A stretch of DNA of 64,000 nucleotides from JAGPUQ01 sp947084925 (GCA_947084925.1 CAMTUJ010000024.1:8026-72025); one strand, 5' to 3'. Counted from the stretch's first letter, positions 26,183 to 37,543 are shown. Translations and numbers: made by a program. Notes: generated by a model from the letters alone, not told the origin.

Positions 26183-27289
26183 ATGAAAAATATAGGTTTT
26201 GTTGGTTGGCGCGGGATGGTCGGTTCGGTGCTGATGACCCGCATGATCGAGGCGGGCGACTTCGCCGCGATGCGCGCCCACTTCTTTACCACCTCCCAGG
26301 CGGGGCAACCGGGGCCGGATGTCGGCCAGGGCCGAACCGCGCTGCTCGACGCCATGGATATCGACCAACTGCACGCCATGGACGCCATCGTGACCTGCCA
26401 GGGCGGCGATTACACCAAGGCGGTGTTCCCCCGTTTGCAGGCGACCGGCTGGCAGGGCTACTGGATCGACGCGGCGTCCGCATTGCGCATGAACGACGAC
26501 GCGGTCATCGTGCTCGATCCGGTCAACAGCCCGGTGATCGAGCGCGCCCTGGATGCCGGTCGACGCGTATTTGTCGGCGGCAATTGCACTGTGAGCCTGA
26601 TGCTGATGGGGCTGGGCGGCCTGTTCCAGGCCGGGTTGGTGGAATGGGTGACCGCGATGACCTATCAGGCCGCATCCGGCGCCGGCGCGCCCAACATGCG
26701 CGAACTGCTCGCCCAGATGGGCGCGGCACACGACTCCGTGCGGGATCTGCTGGCCGATCCGGCGAGTTCGATCATCGCCATCGACCGTCGCGTGACCGAG
26801 GTATTGCGCGCGCCGGGATTCCCGGTGGCGGAGTTTGGCCACCCGCTCGCCGGTAGTCTGTTGCCCTGGATCGACGTCGAGCTCGACAACGGCCAGAGCC
26901 GCGAGGAATGGAAAGGGGGCGTCGAGGCCAACAAGATTCTCGGTCGTCAGGACCATCCGGTGCCCATCGACGGACTCTGCGTGCGCGTTGGCGCCATGCG
27001 CTGCCACAGTCAGGCGCTGACCATCAAACTGACCCGCGACGTGCCCATCGCGGAGATCGAAACGCTGATCGCGGCGGCCAACGACTGGGTGCGCGTGGTG
27101 CCCAATCACCGGGAGGACAGCCTCCGCGCATTGACGCCGGCCGCAGTGACCGGGCGGCTGGAAATCCCCGTGGGCCGCCTGCGCAAGCTCGCCATCGGCG
27201 GTGAGTATCTGGCCGCGTTTACCGTCGGCGACCAGTTGCTGTGGGGTGCGGCGGAGCCGTTGCGGCGCATGTTGCGGCTGGTGTTGTAG
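26183..27289 (+). CDS. asd: Aspartate-semialdehyde dehydrogenase
   Basis: Converts aspartyl phosphate to aspartate semialdehyde for lysine, threonine, methionine and cell-wall diaminopimelate synthesis. The product is 368 residues of the gammaproteobacterial type, with the N-terminal nucleotide-binding GFVGWRGMVGSVLM, catalytic Cys135 in GGNCTVSLML, and the GAMRCHSQALTIKL segment. The ATG at 26183 is preceded by an AT-rich 57-base gap with a modest AAGG ribosome site. Confidence 0.97.
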   Translation: MKNIGFVGWRGMVGSVLMTRMIEAGDFAAMRAHFFTTSQAGQPGPDVGQGRTALLDAMDIDQLHAMDAIVTCQGGDYTKAVFPRLQATGWQGYWIDAASALRMNDDAVIVLDPVNSPVIERALDAGRRVFVGGNCTVSLMLMGLGGLFQAGLVEWVTAMTYQAASGAGAPNMRELLAQMGAAHDSVRDLLADPASSIIAIDRRVTEVLRAPGFPVAEFGHPLAGSLLPWIDVELDNGQSREEWKGGVEANKILGRQDHPVPIDGLCVRVGAMRCHSQALTIKLTRDVPIAEIETLIAAANDWVRVVPNHREDSLRALTPAAVTGRLEIPVGRLRKLAIGGEYLAAFTVGDQLLWGAAEPLRRMLRLVL

Positions 27290-27482
27290 CTGGCAAGGGT
27301 TGATGTGCAAGTGCCCGCGCACTGAATTTGCGACTCTGATCTGTTTTCGGCGGCGTTTTGTGGGGGTAAACTGCCGAAATGGGAATTGTGATAACTAATA
27401 TCTGGTTAGCGGGCGATTTTGGTGTAACTATTGAGCAGTCAGGCGGATTGGTTTTCGGACGACGGGACAACTGCAGGAAGGT

Positions 27483-29828
27483 ATGAGTATGATTTCAAGG
27501 ATATCGAGATACTCCCTGGGGCTGCTGGCCCTGTTGGCCGCACAGTGGGCCTCGGCGGTCGGTTTGGGTGAAATTCAGCTTCAGTCGGCGATGAACGAGC
27601 CGCTGCGCGCTGAAATAGCCCTGCTCAGCGTAGGCGACCTGAACGAATCGCAAATAGCGGCAAAGCTGGCGTCGCCGGAAGATTTTCACCAAGCCGGAAT
27701 CGAGCGCGAGTTCCAACTCGTCGATATTCGTTTCAAGGTGGATTTGTCGAACAGTGCCAATCCGGTGATCCGGGTGTCGTCGCAGCGCCCGATGAAGGAA
27801 CCCTATCTCAATTTTCTGCTGGAATTGCGCTGGACCTCCGGTCGGCTGCTGCGCGAATACACGCTGCTTATGGATCTGCCAGTCTTTGCAGGAGCGCCGC
27901 CTGCGGGAAAGACTGTTGCCGCGGTACCGTCCACCGCGGCAGTTAGGCCTCGCTCCGAACCGCCTGCGTCAGAGCCGCTCCGGCGCTCGCAAGCGCGCAG
28001 CGCTGCGCGAACCTCCGCGCCGACATCGGTGGCAGCGGATGGCAGTTATCGGGTGCGGGGTGGCGACACGTTGTGGAGTATCGCGGCGCGTAATCAGCCG
28101 GAAGGCGTCACCCAGCAGCAGGCGATGCAGGCGATACTGGCAGCCAATCCCGACGCATTCATTCGGGCGAATCCCAATCTGATCCGGCGCGACGCGGTAC
28201 TGAAGCTGCCCGATGCCGCCACTATGGCCGCGGTAGATCACCGCCTGGCCACCAGTCGGTTGCGCACCGCGCAGCCGGTTTCCGATCCGGTCATCGAGTC
28301 GCGCGCCAGAGCTGCTGAAAAGCCGGCATCCGGCGATGAGAGCGGTGAACTGCGTCTTTCCGGTGGTGCCAGCCGCGCCGACGCGAGTTCCGGGACCGCG
28401 AGTGTTGGTGGGCGGCAATCCGGGAGTGCGTCGGATGCGGCGCACGCGGATATCGGCACGGTGATGGAAGAAAATGATCGGATCGAGCGTGAAAACGCGG
28501 AGCTGAGAGCCCGCGTTGCGAGTCTCGAGGAGCAGGTGAAGACCGCGTCCCGTCTCGCTGAAATCAGTGCCCCGGCTTTGGCGGCATTGCAACAGGGTGA
28601 ACAAAAGGTGCCAGACACCGCCGCTGCCGACACCGGGAAACCCGCGGATAGCGTTGCACCGGGCGCGGTGGCGCCAACCGGGGAGGCGCCGGTGTCCGGG
28701 CAGCCGGCCGAGGCGGCGAAAAACGCCGAGGCCGACATGGTTGCCGGCGAGACCGGGACGGAGGCTCAGGCACCGACCGCGCCGGCGCCGGGCGCCGCGG
28801 ATGCCGCGCTGCCGGTGGCTCCAGAGGCGGCACCGGTGGACGAAGGTCCTGTGGATATCGTAGCCAAACTGCGCTCCTGGCTGGTGCCGGCATTGGGTCT
28901 CACCGGACTACTGTTGTTGGTAGCGATGGGTCTTGTGGCCGTGCGTGGCCGTGCCACACAGCAGCAGGGACTGCAGCTGCCGAATGAGTTTGAAGCGAAG
29001 GGCACACGTACCGCCGCGTTTGATAGCGCCCTCACGGCACCTGTCACCCTTGATGATGAGGATTTGTTGCCGGCCGCCCCCGGCCTCCACGAAGGGCCGG
29101 ACCAGATCCTGGAAGAAGTCGATGTCTGCCTGTCGTTCGGCAATCAGGAGCAGGCGCGCGAACTGCTGGTCGGGGCCTTGGATCTCTATCCTGCGAATGC
29201 CGGGTTGCACCTCAAGATGCTGGAGCTTTTGGCGCAACAGGGCGATCGGCCCGGTTTTGAGGAGGCTTTTTCGAAACTCAGGACACTTGGCGATGGCAGA
29301 GCGATGGAGTCCGCCAATGCACTGCTGCGCGAGTTGGAGGAGCAAGATATAGCGCCCACTCCGGTCGCTCCGGCAGCACTCGCTCCGGTTGCCGTTGCTC
29401 CGGTTGCCGAGACCGCTCCACCTGTGGTGGCGGAACCTCTTGATTTCGATCTGGATTTTGACCTCGATCTGGATCTCCCTGCCGAATCAGCGAGCGTTGC
29501 CGCGACCATCCAGACGCCGCCGGAAACACCCGATAACCTCGAGGATTTCGATCTGGATTTGAGGGAAAGTGACCGGGCGAATTCGACGGACGATCTTGTC
29601 GATGGGCCTGCGGCAAGCACGGCGGAGTCCTGGCAGTCAGCCGCGCTCGACAGCGATCTCGATCTGTTCGAGACCGGGCAGGAAATGGCGACCCAGATCG
29701 AACTGGCGGAAGCCTATGTCGATATGGGGGATGCGGAAGGGGCGCGGGAAATCCTCGATTACGTGCTTCAGGGCGGTGACGAGGCGCAGAAGGAATCCGC
29801 GCGGCAGTTGCTCGCCAGACTCGGGTAG
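27483..29828 (+). CDS. fimV: FimV/HubP-family polar landmark protein
   Basis: A 781-residue inner-membrane protein that binds peptidoglycan and organises the cell pole, affecting type IV pili and motility. It has a signal peptide (to about residue 21), the FimV N-terminal domain starting LGEIQLQSAMNEPLRAEIAL, a LysM domain (about 188-245), a coiled coil (about 325-362) and one membrane helix (about 466-487). A long acidic cytoplasmic region follows, with an Asp/Leu-alternating stretch near residue 655, ending in the conserved FimV C-terminal TPR-like motif (IELAEAYVDMGDAEGAREIL). The position between asd and truA is conserved. Confidence 0.94.
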   Translation: MSMISRISRYSLGLLALLAAQWASAVGLGEIQLQSAMNEPLRAEIALLSVGDLNESQIAAKLASPEDFHQAGIEREFQLVDIRFKVDLSNSANPVIRVSSQRPMKEPYLNFLLELRWTSGRLLREYTLLMDLPVFAGAPPAGKTVAAVPSTAAVRPRSEPPASEPLRRSQARSAARTSAPTSVAADGSYRVRGGDTLWSIAARNQPEGVTQQQAMQAILAANPDAFIRANPNLIRRDAVLKLPDAATMAAVDHRLATSRLRTAQPVSDPVIESRARAAEKPASGDESGELRLSGGASRADASSGTASVGGRQSGSASDAAHADIGTVMEENDRIERENAELRARVASLEEQVKTASRLAEISAPALAALQQGEQKVPDTAAADTGKPADSVAPGAVAPTGEAPVSGQPAEAAKNAEADMVAGETGTEAQAPTAPAPGAADAALPVAPEAAPVDEGPVDIVAKLRSWLVPALGLTGLLLLVAMGLVAVRGRATQQQGLQLPNEFEAKGTRTAAFDSALTAPVTLDDEDLLPAAPGLHEGPDQILEEVDVCLSFGNQEQARELLVGALDLYPANAGLHLKMLELLAQQGDRPGFEEAFSKLRTLGDGRAMESANALLRELEEQDIAPTPVAPAALAPVAVAPVAETAPPVVAEPLDFDLDFDLDLDLPAESASVAATIQTPPETPDNLEDFDLDLRESDRANSTDDLVDGPAASTAESWQSAALDSDLDLFETGQEMATQIELAEAYVDMGDAEGAREILDYVLQGGDEAQKESARQLLARLG

Positions 29829-29831
29829 CGG

Positions 29832-30743
29832 GTGAGTGCGCCGACGACCTGGGAGTACCGCGGTAACTGCCGGATTCCCGAGGGGTGCGAATTGCCTCCG
29901 GGACTGCACCGCGTGGCCGCGGTGGTCGAATATGACGGCAGCCGTTTTTGCGGCTGGCAGCGCCAGGCGCACTGCGCCAGTGTGCAGCAGGCGGTCGAAA
30001 CCGCACTGTCCCGGATTGCCGACGAACCGGTCACCCTGGCCTGTGCCGGGCGTACCGATAGCGGAGTTCACGCCACTGCCCAGGTAGTTCACTTCGACAC
30101 GGCCGCGCGCCGCGCGGCCCACAACTGGCTGCTTGGCGCCAATACCCATCTTCCCCGCTCCGTGCGCCTGCAGTGGGTACAGGACATCGACGCGGGTTTT
30201 CACGCACGCTTCAGTGCGCTGGCCCGCACCTACCGCTATGTCATTCACAACATCGCTGGCGATCCGGCGTTACTGGGCGACCAGGTTGGTCGGGAGCGCC
30301 GCCCGCTGGACGTACACGCCATGAATGCCGCCGGGCAGCTACTGCTCGGCGAGCGCGATTTCAGCGCCTTTCGCGGCGCCGGCTGTCAGTCGCAATCACC
30401 CTGGCGTAACCTGATGGCGCTGCGTTTGTGGTCGCAGGCGCAATTCGTCATCATCGAAGTCACGGCCAACGCATTTTTGCTGCACATGGTGCGCAACATC
30501 GTCGGCGCCCTGTGCGCGGTGGGGCGCGGGGAGCGTCCACCGCAGTGGATTGCCGAGCTGCTCGCCTCCCGCGACCGCTCCGCGGGCGAGGCGACGGCGG
30601 CACCGACCGGTCTTTACCTGGTCGGTGTGCACTATCCGCCGCAATTCGCCGTCCCGGCCCTGGTCGGCGGGCCGTGTTTCGTGGCGGACACAAGACCGTT
30701 ATCGCAGGTGAATTCGTTGGCACAGCGTCCGGAGGCGCGTTGA
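29832..30743 (+). CDS. truA: tRNA pseudouridine(38-40) synthase
   Basis: Converts uridines 38-40 of the tRNA anticodon stem-loop to pseudouridine. The product is 303 residues. The catalytic Asp is residue 76 in AGRTDSGVHA. The body motif YDGSRFCGWQRQ and the C-terminal NAFLLHMVRNIVG are typical. Initiation is probably at the GTG at 29832, three bases after the fimV stop; this gives an N-terminus about 25 residues longer than usual. The TGA shares one base with the trpF ATG. Confidence 0.95.
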   Translation: MSAPTTWEYRGNCRIPEGCELPPGLHRVAAVVEYDGSRFCGWQRQAHCASVQQAVETALSRIADEPVTLACAGRTDSGVHATAQVVHFDTAARRAAHNWLLGANTHLPRSVRLQWVQDIDAGFHARFSALARTYRYVIHNIAGDPALLGDQVGRERRPLDVHAMNAAGQLLLGERDFSAFRGAGCQSQSPWRNLMALRLWSQAQFVIIEVTANAFLLHMVRNIVGALCAVGRGERPPQWIAELLASRDRSAGEATAAPTGLYLVGVHYPPQFAVPALVGGPCFVADTRPLSQVNSLAQRPEAR

Positions 30744-31363
30744 TGATCCGCGTCAAAATCTGCGGGATTACGCGGGAGTCCGATGCCCGGGCGGCAGCGG
30801 ATGCCGGCGCCGATGCCGTCGGGCTGGTGTTCCATCCGGCGAGCCCACGCTGCGTCTCCATCGAGATGGCCGCGTCCATCGTGCGGATGCTCGGCCCCTT
30901 CGTCACCACGGTCGGGCTCTTTGTCGACGCCGCGCCCGCTCGGGTGCGGGAGGTGCTGGCGCGCACCGGCGTCCATCTGTTGCAGTTGCATGGCAGCGAG
31001 ACACCCGACTATTGCGCCCAGTTTGGGGTGCCGTACATCAAGGCGCTGCGCATGGCGCCCGGGCTGGATCCGGCTGCCGCCGCGGCGAACTATCCCACCG
31101 CGGCCGGCCTGTTGTTCGATGCCTGGGATCCGCTGGTTGCCGGCGGCACCGGGGCCCGCTTCGACTGGTCGCGGCTGCCGGCACCGCGCGACCGGCCGTT
31201 GATTCTGGCCGGTGGTCTGGACCCGGCGAATGTAGCGGAGGCCGTGCGCCAGGTGCGTCCCTATGCCGTGGATGTCAGCAGCGGCGTCGAGGTCGCGCCC
31301 GGAATCAAGGATCCGCGGTTGCTTCGGGATTTCATTGCGGCCGCAAAGGCGGCATCGCGTTGA
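30743..31363 (+). CDS. trpF: Phosphoribosylanthranilate isomerase
   Basis: A 206-residue TIM-barrel isomerase for the third step of tryptophan synthesis. Key segments are VKICGITRESDA at the N-terminus with the catalytic Cys, LQLHGSE in the middle, and GGLDPANVAEAV and DVSSGVEVAPGIKD at the C-terminus. GGAGG precedes the ATG, which overlaps the truA stop by one base. The other trp genes are not in the window. Confidence 0.96.
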   Translation: MIRVKICGITRESDARAAADAGADAVGLVFHPASPRCVSIEMAASIVRMLGPFVTTVGLFVDAAPARVREVLARTGVHLLQLHGSETPDYCAQFGVPYIKALRMAPGLDPAAAAANYPTAAGLLFDAWDPLVAGGTGARFDWSRLPAPRDRPLILAGGLDPANVAEAVRQVRPYAVDVSSGVEVAPGIKDPRLLRDFIAAAKAASR

Positions 31364-31431
31364 CACTGGCGCGCGCGCCTGTAGGATGCCGCAGCACGGC
31401 GATGGCGAGGTGATTAGACGGTGATGAGACC

Positions 31432-32358
31432 ATGAGCTGGCTGAGCAAGATACGTCCCTCGGGCCTGAAGACGCAGGGCCGCGACCAGACCCGCAGCGTT
31501 CCGGAAGGGGTGTGGATGCCCTGCCCGAAGTGCGCGGCGCCACTGTACCGGCCCGAACTCGAACGCAACCTCGAAGTCTGTCCCAAGTGCAGCCACCACA
31601 TCCGCATCGGCGCGCGGCGCCGGCTCGACATCTTCCTTGACCCGGAAGGTCGCGAAGAACTGGCAACGGATGTCGTGCCCGTGGATCGACTCAAGTTCCG
31701 CGATATCAAGAAGTACCGCGACCGGCTTGCCGCCGCCCAGAAGGAGACCGGCGAGAAGGACGCCCTGATCGCCATCAAAGGTACGGTGCTGGCGCTGCCG
31801 GTGATCGCGGCGGCATTTGAATTCGATTTTCAGGGCGGCTCCATGGGCTACGCGGTGGGCGAGCGCTTCACGCGCGCCGCGCGCCAGGCGCTCGACGAGC
31901 GGATTCCCCTGGTGTGCTTCTCCGCCACCGGCGGCGCGCGGATGCAGGAAGCCCTGATCTCGCTGATGCAGATGGCCAAGACCAGCGCCATCCTCGAACG
32001 CCTCAAGGCCGCGGGTGTTCCTTATATTTCGGTGATGACCGACCCCGTGTACGGCGGCGTGTCCGCCAGCCTCGCCATGCTGGGCGACATCAATATCGCC
32101 GAACCGGACGCGCGCTCCGGATTTGCCGGACCGAACATCATCGAACAGACCATCCGCCAGAAGCTGCCGCCCGGCTTCCAGCGCAGCGAGTTCCTGCTGG
32201 AACACGGTGCCATCGACATGATCGTGGCGCGTCCCGCGCTGCGTGCCACCATCGCCCGGTTGCTCGCCACGCTCGGCGGCAAGCCTTCACCGGAGCGCCC
32301 GGAAGCGGATGACAACAGCCCCCGACCCCCCCAGCCCGTCGCCGCAAACCCTGCCTGA
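31432..32358 (+). CDS. accD: Acetyl-CoA carboxylase carboxyltransferase, beta subunit
   Basis: A 308-residue beta subunit that, with AccA, transfers the carboxyl group to acetyl-CoA in fatty-acid synthesis. The N-terminal zinc ribbon has Cys31, Cys34, Cys50 and Cys53. The crotonase-like core shows FSATGGARMQEAL and DPVYGGVSASLAMLGD. The C-terminus is Pro/Glu-rich and overlaps the folC reading frame by about 50 bases if the chosen folC start is right. Confidence 0.97.
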   Translation: MSWLSKIRPSGLKTQGRDQTRSVPEGVWMPCPKCAAPLYRPELERNLEVCPKCSHHIRIGARRRLDIFLDPEGREELATDVVPVDRLKFRDIKKYRDRLAAAQKETGEKDALIAIKGTVLALPVIAAAFEFDFQGGSMGYAVGERFTRAARQALDERIPLVCFSATGGARMQEALISLMQMAKTSAILERLKAAGVPYISVMTDPVYGGVSASLAMLGDINIAEPDARSGFAGPNIIEQTIRQKLPPGFQRSEFLLEHGAIDMIVARPALRATIARLLATLGGKPSPERPEADDNSPRPPQPVAANPA

Positions 32359-33655
32359 CTGGCTGGCGCTGCTGGAAGCGCGCCATCCGGTCGCCATCGA
32401 GCTGGGACTTGATCGCGTCGCGGCGGTAGCGGCGCGGCTGCAGTTGCCGCGACCGGCACCGCGCGTGGTGACGGTTGCCGGAACCAATGGCAAGGGCTCC
32501 TGCGTCGCCTTCATGGAAGCGCTGCTCGCCTCAGCGGGGCGGCGTTCGGGAAGCTACACCTCGCCCCATCTGCTCGCCTACAACGAACGTGTACGCATCG
32601 ACGGCGTGCCGGTCGCGGACGCGGTGCTCTGCGCTGCCTTCGCACGGATCGAGACGGCGCGCGGTGACACGCGTCTGACCTATTTCGAGACCGGCACCCT
32701 GGCGGCGTTCCTCATCCTGGCCGACGCCGGGGTCGATGTCGCACTACTGGAGGTGGGGATGGGCGGCCGCCTCGATGCGGTCAATATCGTCGCGCCCGAC
32801 GTTGCCGTGATCACGTCCATCGCGCTGGATCACCAGGCGTGGCTGGGTTCCGACCGCGACGCCATCGGGGTTGAAAAGGCCGGCATTGCCCGGCGCGAGG
32901 TGCCGCTCATCTGTGGCGATCCGCAACCACCTGCCGCCATGCTGGCAGCCCTGAACGACATCGGCGCGCGCATTATCCAGCTCGGCGGCGCGGGGTTCTC
33001 CTTGCAACAACGCGGTGATGCAATCGAGCTGGTCTGCATCACCCCCGACGGGCAACCGCTGCGCTATCGCGGACTGCCGACTCCCCGCCTGCCGTCGGCC
33101 AGCGCCGCCTGCGCGGTGCAGGCGATCGTGAGTCTCGGGTTGACGCCGGACGCGGTTCAGGTAGCGCGTGCGTTTGCCGACGCCCGCCTGGCGGGACGTT
33201 TTCAGGAGATCATCTGGAACGGGCGCCGGGTAATACTCGATGTGGCCCACAATCCGGCCGCTGCCGCATTGCTCGCCGAACGCTTGCGATGCTTGCAGCG
33301 AGGCGCCGAAACCGCGGTCCATGCGGTCGTGGGCGTGCTGGGCGACAAGGATATTGCAGGCGTGCTGGCTCCCCTGGTACCCGAAGTAAACCGCTGGCAT
33401 TGCTGTGGGTTGCCGGATGCGATGCGGGGCGCGAGCGCAAACCAGATCGCGGGCCTGTTGTACAATGTGGCGGTGAATCAGGGGGTACCGGCGGTGTCGG
33501 ATTGCCACCTGAATCCCGCTGCGGCCTTTGCTACGGCACTGGATGCGAGCCGGCCGGGCGAGGTGATTCTCGTGTTCGGCTCTTTTTACACGGTGGCGCC
33601 GGTGCTCGCTTTGCTGGGGAATGACGCTGCGCCCGCAGGAGGTTACAACCCATGA
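32309..33655 (+). CDS. folC: Bifunctional folylpolyglutamate/dihydrofolate synthase
   Basis: Adds glutamate to dihydropteroate and folates. The product is about 448 residues; the P-loop TVAGTNGKGSC lies at about residues 52-62, and YTSPHLLAYNERVRIDG and ALDHQAWLGSD are family segments. The ATG at 32309 with a GGAAG upstream gives a 50-base overlap with accD, so a later non-ATG start near 32360 is also possible. The C-terminal ligase domain includes ILDVAHNPAAA. It overlaps the next gene by 4 bases. Confidence 0.94.
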   Translation: MTTAPDPPSPSPQTLPDWLALLEARHPVAIELGLDRVAAVAARLQLPRPAPRVVTVAGTNGKGSCVAFMEALLASAGRRSGSYTSPHLLAYNERVRIDGVPVADAVLCAAFARIETARGDTRLTYFETGTLAAFLILADAGVDVALLEVGMGGRLDAVNIVAPDVAVITSIALDHQAWLGSDRDAIGVEKAGIARREVPLICGDPQPPAAMLAALNDIGARIIQLGGAGFSLQQRGDAIELVCITPDGQPLRYRGLPTPRLPSASAACAVQAIVSLGLTPDAVQVARAFADARLAGRFQEIIWNGRRVILDVAHNPAAAALLAERLRCLQRGAETAVHAVVGVLGDKDIAGVLAPLVPEVNRWHCCGLPDAMRGASANQIAGLLYNVAVNQGVPAVSDCHLNPAAAFATALDASRPGEVILVFGSFYTVAPVLALLGNDAAPAGGYNP

Positions 33656-34263
33656 ATCCAGCCTTGCGACAGCGCATTCTGGGCCTTCTGGTGCTGGTGG
33701 CGCTCGCAAGCGTGGTGTTGCCGCTGGTCCTGGATTTTGGGGGCGAGGCCCGGATTGACACCCACAGCCGTCTCCCTCCGGCGCCGGACATTCAGCCGAC
33801 TCCGCTCCCGGAACCCACGGTGGCCGAGTCTCAAGCACCCGGATCGACGCCGCCGCCGGCATCCAGCCCGGCTGTCGATGCACAGCCCCAGCTCTTTCAG
33901 CTCGCGCCGCCCGATGCCGCAACAGGCACTTCCACGGCAGGAGCGTCCTCGACCGGCGCTTCCGCAACCGGAATTGCCGCCAAGTCCATACCCGAGGAGC
34001 CCGGGCTCGATGCCAAGGGCCTGCCGGCGTCCTGGGTGCTGCAAGCCGGAGCTTTTCAGGACAGGATCAATGCCCAGGAGCTGCGCGACCGCTTGCTCAA
34101 GGGCGGACATCGCGCCTTTGTGCAGACTTCGACCGCCGGCGGCAAGCCTACCCACCGGGTTTTTGTCGGGCCCAGGATGACGCGGGAACAACTGGTTGCC
34201 GAGCAGACGGAGCTGCAACGCAAATTCGGCGTCAAGACGATGATCGTTCCCTTTGTGCCCTGA
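33652..34263 (+). CDS. SPOR-domain membrane protein (DedD-like)
   Basis: A 203-residue single-pass inner-membrane protein, helix at residues about 9-28. It has a long Pro/Ala/Ser/Thr-rich periplasmic linker and a C-terminal SPOR domain (about residues 124-203, beginning SWVLQAGAFQDRINAQELRD). SPOR domains bind denuded septal peptidoglycan, so a role in cell division like that of DedD is likely. AGGAGG-type signal precedes the ATG, which overlaps folC by 4 bases. Confidence 0.87.
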   Translation: MNPALRQRILGLLVLVALASVVLPLVLDFGGEARIDTHSRLPPAPDIQPTPLPEPTVAESQAPGSTPPPASSPAVDAQPQLFQLAPPDAATGTSTAGASSTGASATGIAAKSIPEEPGLDAKGLPASWVLQAGAFQDRINAQELRDRLLKGGHRAFVQTSTAGGKPTHRVFVGPRMTREQLVAEQTELQRKFGVKTMIVPFVP

Positions 34264-34314
34264 TGGGCACAGCCCGGTCTGCTACAATCCGGCGCGGTTC
34301 ACGAGCGGACTGAC

Positions 34315-34812
34315 ATGAATATCGCGGACTGGGTGATCGTTGCCGTGGTCGGCGTCTCCGCGATCATCAGCCTGGTGCGCGGGTTTGTCCGCGAGGCGCT
34401 TTCCCTGCTCGCCTGGGGCGCGGCGTTCGCGGCGGCCACGATGTTTCACGGGCCGGTCGCGCACTGGCTGGAAGGCGTGATGGCAACGCCCTCACTGCGC
34501 TTCATCAGCGCGTGGCTTGGCGTTTTCCTGGCGGTTCTGCTGGGACTCGGTTTGATCAATTTCGTTATTTCGCGATTGATCCGCGCCTCTGGTCTGTCGG
34601 GTACCGACCGTTTTTTCGGCTCGCTGTTCGGCGTCGCCCGTGGTCTGGTCGTAGTGCTGACGGTGTTGATTCTGGCGCCCAGTGTCGTGCCGGTGAAGCA
34701 GGATGCCTGGTGGCGGGAATCCAGCCTGATTCCGCATTTTCTGGCGTTCGAGGGCAGGGCACGGGAGTTGGCAGGGACGCTTGTCGATTGGTTCCAGCAA
34801 CTGGTTCGCTGA
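34315..34812 (+). CDS. cvpA: CvpA family membrane protein
   Basis: A 165-residue inner-membrane protein with four hydrophobic helices in the first 120 residues. The pattern MNIADWVIVAVVGVSAIISL and LVRGFVREALSLLAW is diagnostic of CvpA, required for colicin V production in E. coli and implicated more generally in envelope homeostasis. The conserved neighbour order dedD-cvpA-purF is retained. Confidence 0.93.
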   Translation: MNIADWVIVAVVGVSAIISLVRGFVREALSLLAWGAAFAAATMFHGPVAHWLEGVMATPSLRFISAWLGVFLAVLLGLGLINFVISRLIRASGLSGTDRFFGSLFGVARGLVVVLTVLILAPSVVPVKQDAWWRESSLIPHFLAFEGRARELAGTLVDWFQQLVR

Positions 34813-34825
34813 GCGGGGTAGGGCT

Positions 34826-36349
<1,524 letters not shown>

Positions 36350-37543
36350 ATGGCAGCGCACGACGATCCCCTCGCTGGCGCCGCGCTCGACACCCTCGCG
36401 GTGCGCGCCGGCCAGGTGCGCAGTGCCGAGGGAGAGCACAGCGAAGCGCTGTTCCTGACTTCGAGTTACGTGTTTGCGAGCGCTGCCGAAGCCGCGGCCC
36501 GCTTCACCGGCGAGCTGCCCGGCAACGTGTATTCACGCTATACCAATCCGACGGTACGCACCTTCGAGGAACGCATCGCGGCGCTCGAAGGTGCCGAGCA
36601 GGCTGTCGCCACCGCGTCCGGCATGGCCGCGATCCTCAGTACCTGCATGGCGCTGCTCAAGGCCGGCGACCATCTGGTGTGCTCGCGCAGCGTGTTCGGC
36701 ACCACCACGGTGCTGCTCAATAAATTCATGGCCAAGTTCGGTGTCGAGACGACCTATGTCGATCTGACGGATCTCGCCGCCTGGCGCGCCGCGATCCGGC
36801 CCGAGACCCGGATGCTGTTTCTGGAGACGCCCTCCAATCCGCTGTCCGACGTGGCGGATCTGGGCGCGCTCGCCGAACTCGCGCGCGCGCGGGGTGTGCT
36901 GCTGGCGGTGGATAACTGCTTCTGCACCCCGGCGCTGCAGCGCCCGCTGGAGTGGGGCGCGGACATCGTCATTCACTCCGCCACCAAATACCTGGACGGC
37001 CAGGGCCGTTGTCTGGGCGGCGTGGTGCTGGGGCGCGCGGAACTGATGGCCGAAGTGCTCGGCTTCCTGCGCTCGGCGGGGCCCACGCTGAGTCCCTTCA
37101 ATGCCTGGGTCTTCACCAAGGGTCTCGAAACCCTGCGCCTGCGCATGGAAGCCCATTCCGCCAGTGCGCTCGCGCTGGCTCAGTGGTTGCGCGAACAGCC
37201 CGCGGTGGAACGGGTGTTTTACGCCGGCCTGCCGGATCACCCGGGGCATGCGCTTGCCCAACGTCAGCAGCGCGCGTTCGGCGGCGTGCTGGCGTTTCGC
37301 GTGCGCGGAGGGCGCGAGGCCGCCTGGCGCGTCATCGACGCCACCCGCATCCTGTCGCTGACCGCGAATCTGGGCGACGCCAAATCCACCATCGTGCATC
37401 CGGCGACCACGACCCACGGCCGGCTGACCGCGGAGGAAAGGGCCCGCGCGGGCATCACCGAAAACCTCATCCGCGTGGCGGTCGGACTCGAGGACATCGG
37501 TGATATCAAGGCCGATCTGGCGCGGGGGCTCGACGCGCCTTGA
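36350..37543 (+). CDS. metZ: O-succinylhomoserine sulfhydrylase
   Basis: PLP-dependent enzyme that makes homocysteine directly from O-succinylhomoserine and sulfide. The product is 397 residues. Lys213 in HSATKYLDGQG carries PLP, and the family segments YSRYTNPTVRTFEERIAALEG and GDAKSTIVHPATTTH are present. It starts on the base after the purF stop, as in the Pseudomonas purF-metZ pair. O-acetylhomoserine sulfhydrylase is the alternative but less likely from this context. Confidence 0.92.
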   Translation: MAAHDDPLAGAALDTLAVRAGQVRSAEGEHSEALFLTSSYVFASAAEAAARFTGELPGNVYSRYTNPTVRTFEERIAALEGAEQAVATASGMAAILSTCMALLKAGDHLVCSRSVFGTTTVLLNKFMAKFGVETTYVDLTDLAAWRAAIRPETRMLFLETPSNPLSDVADLGALAELARARGVLLAVDNCFCTPALQRPLEWGADIVIHSATKYLDGQGRCLGGVVLGRAELMAEVLGFLRSAGPTLSPFNAWVFTKGLETLRLRMEAHSASALALAQWLREQPAVERVFYAGLPDHPGHALAQRQQRAFGGVLAFRVRGGREAAWRVIDATRILSLTANLGDAKSTIVHPATTTHGRLTAEERARAGITENLIRVAVGLEDIGDIKADLARGLDAP

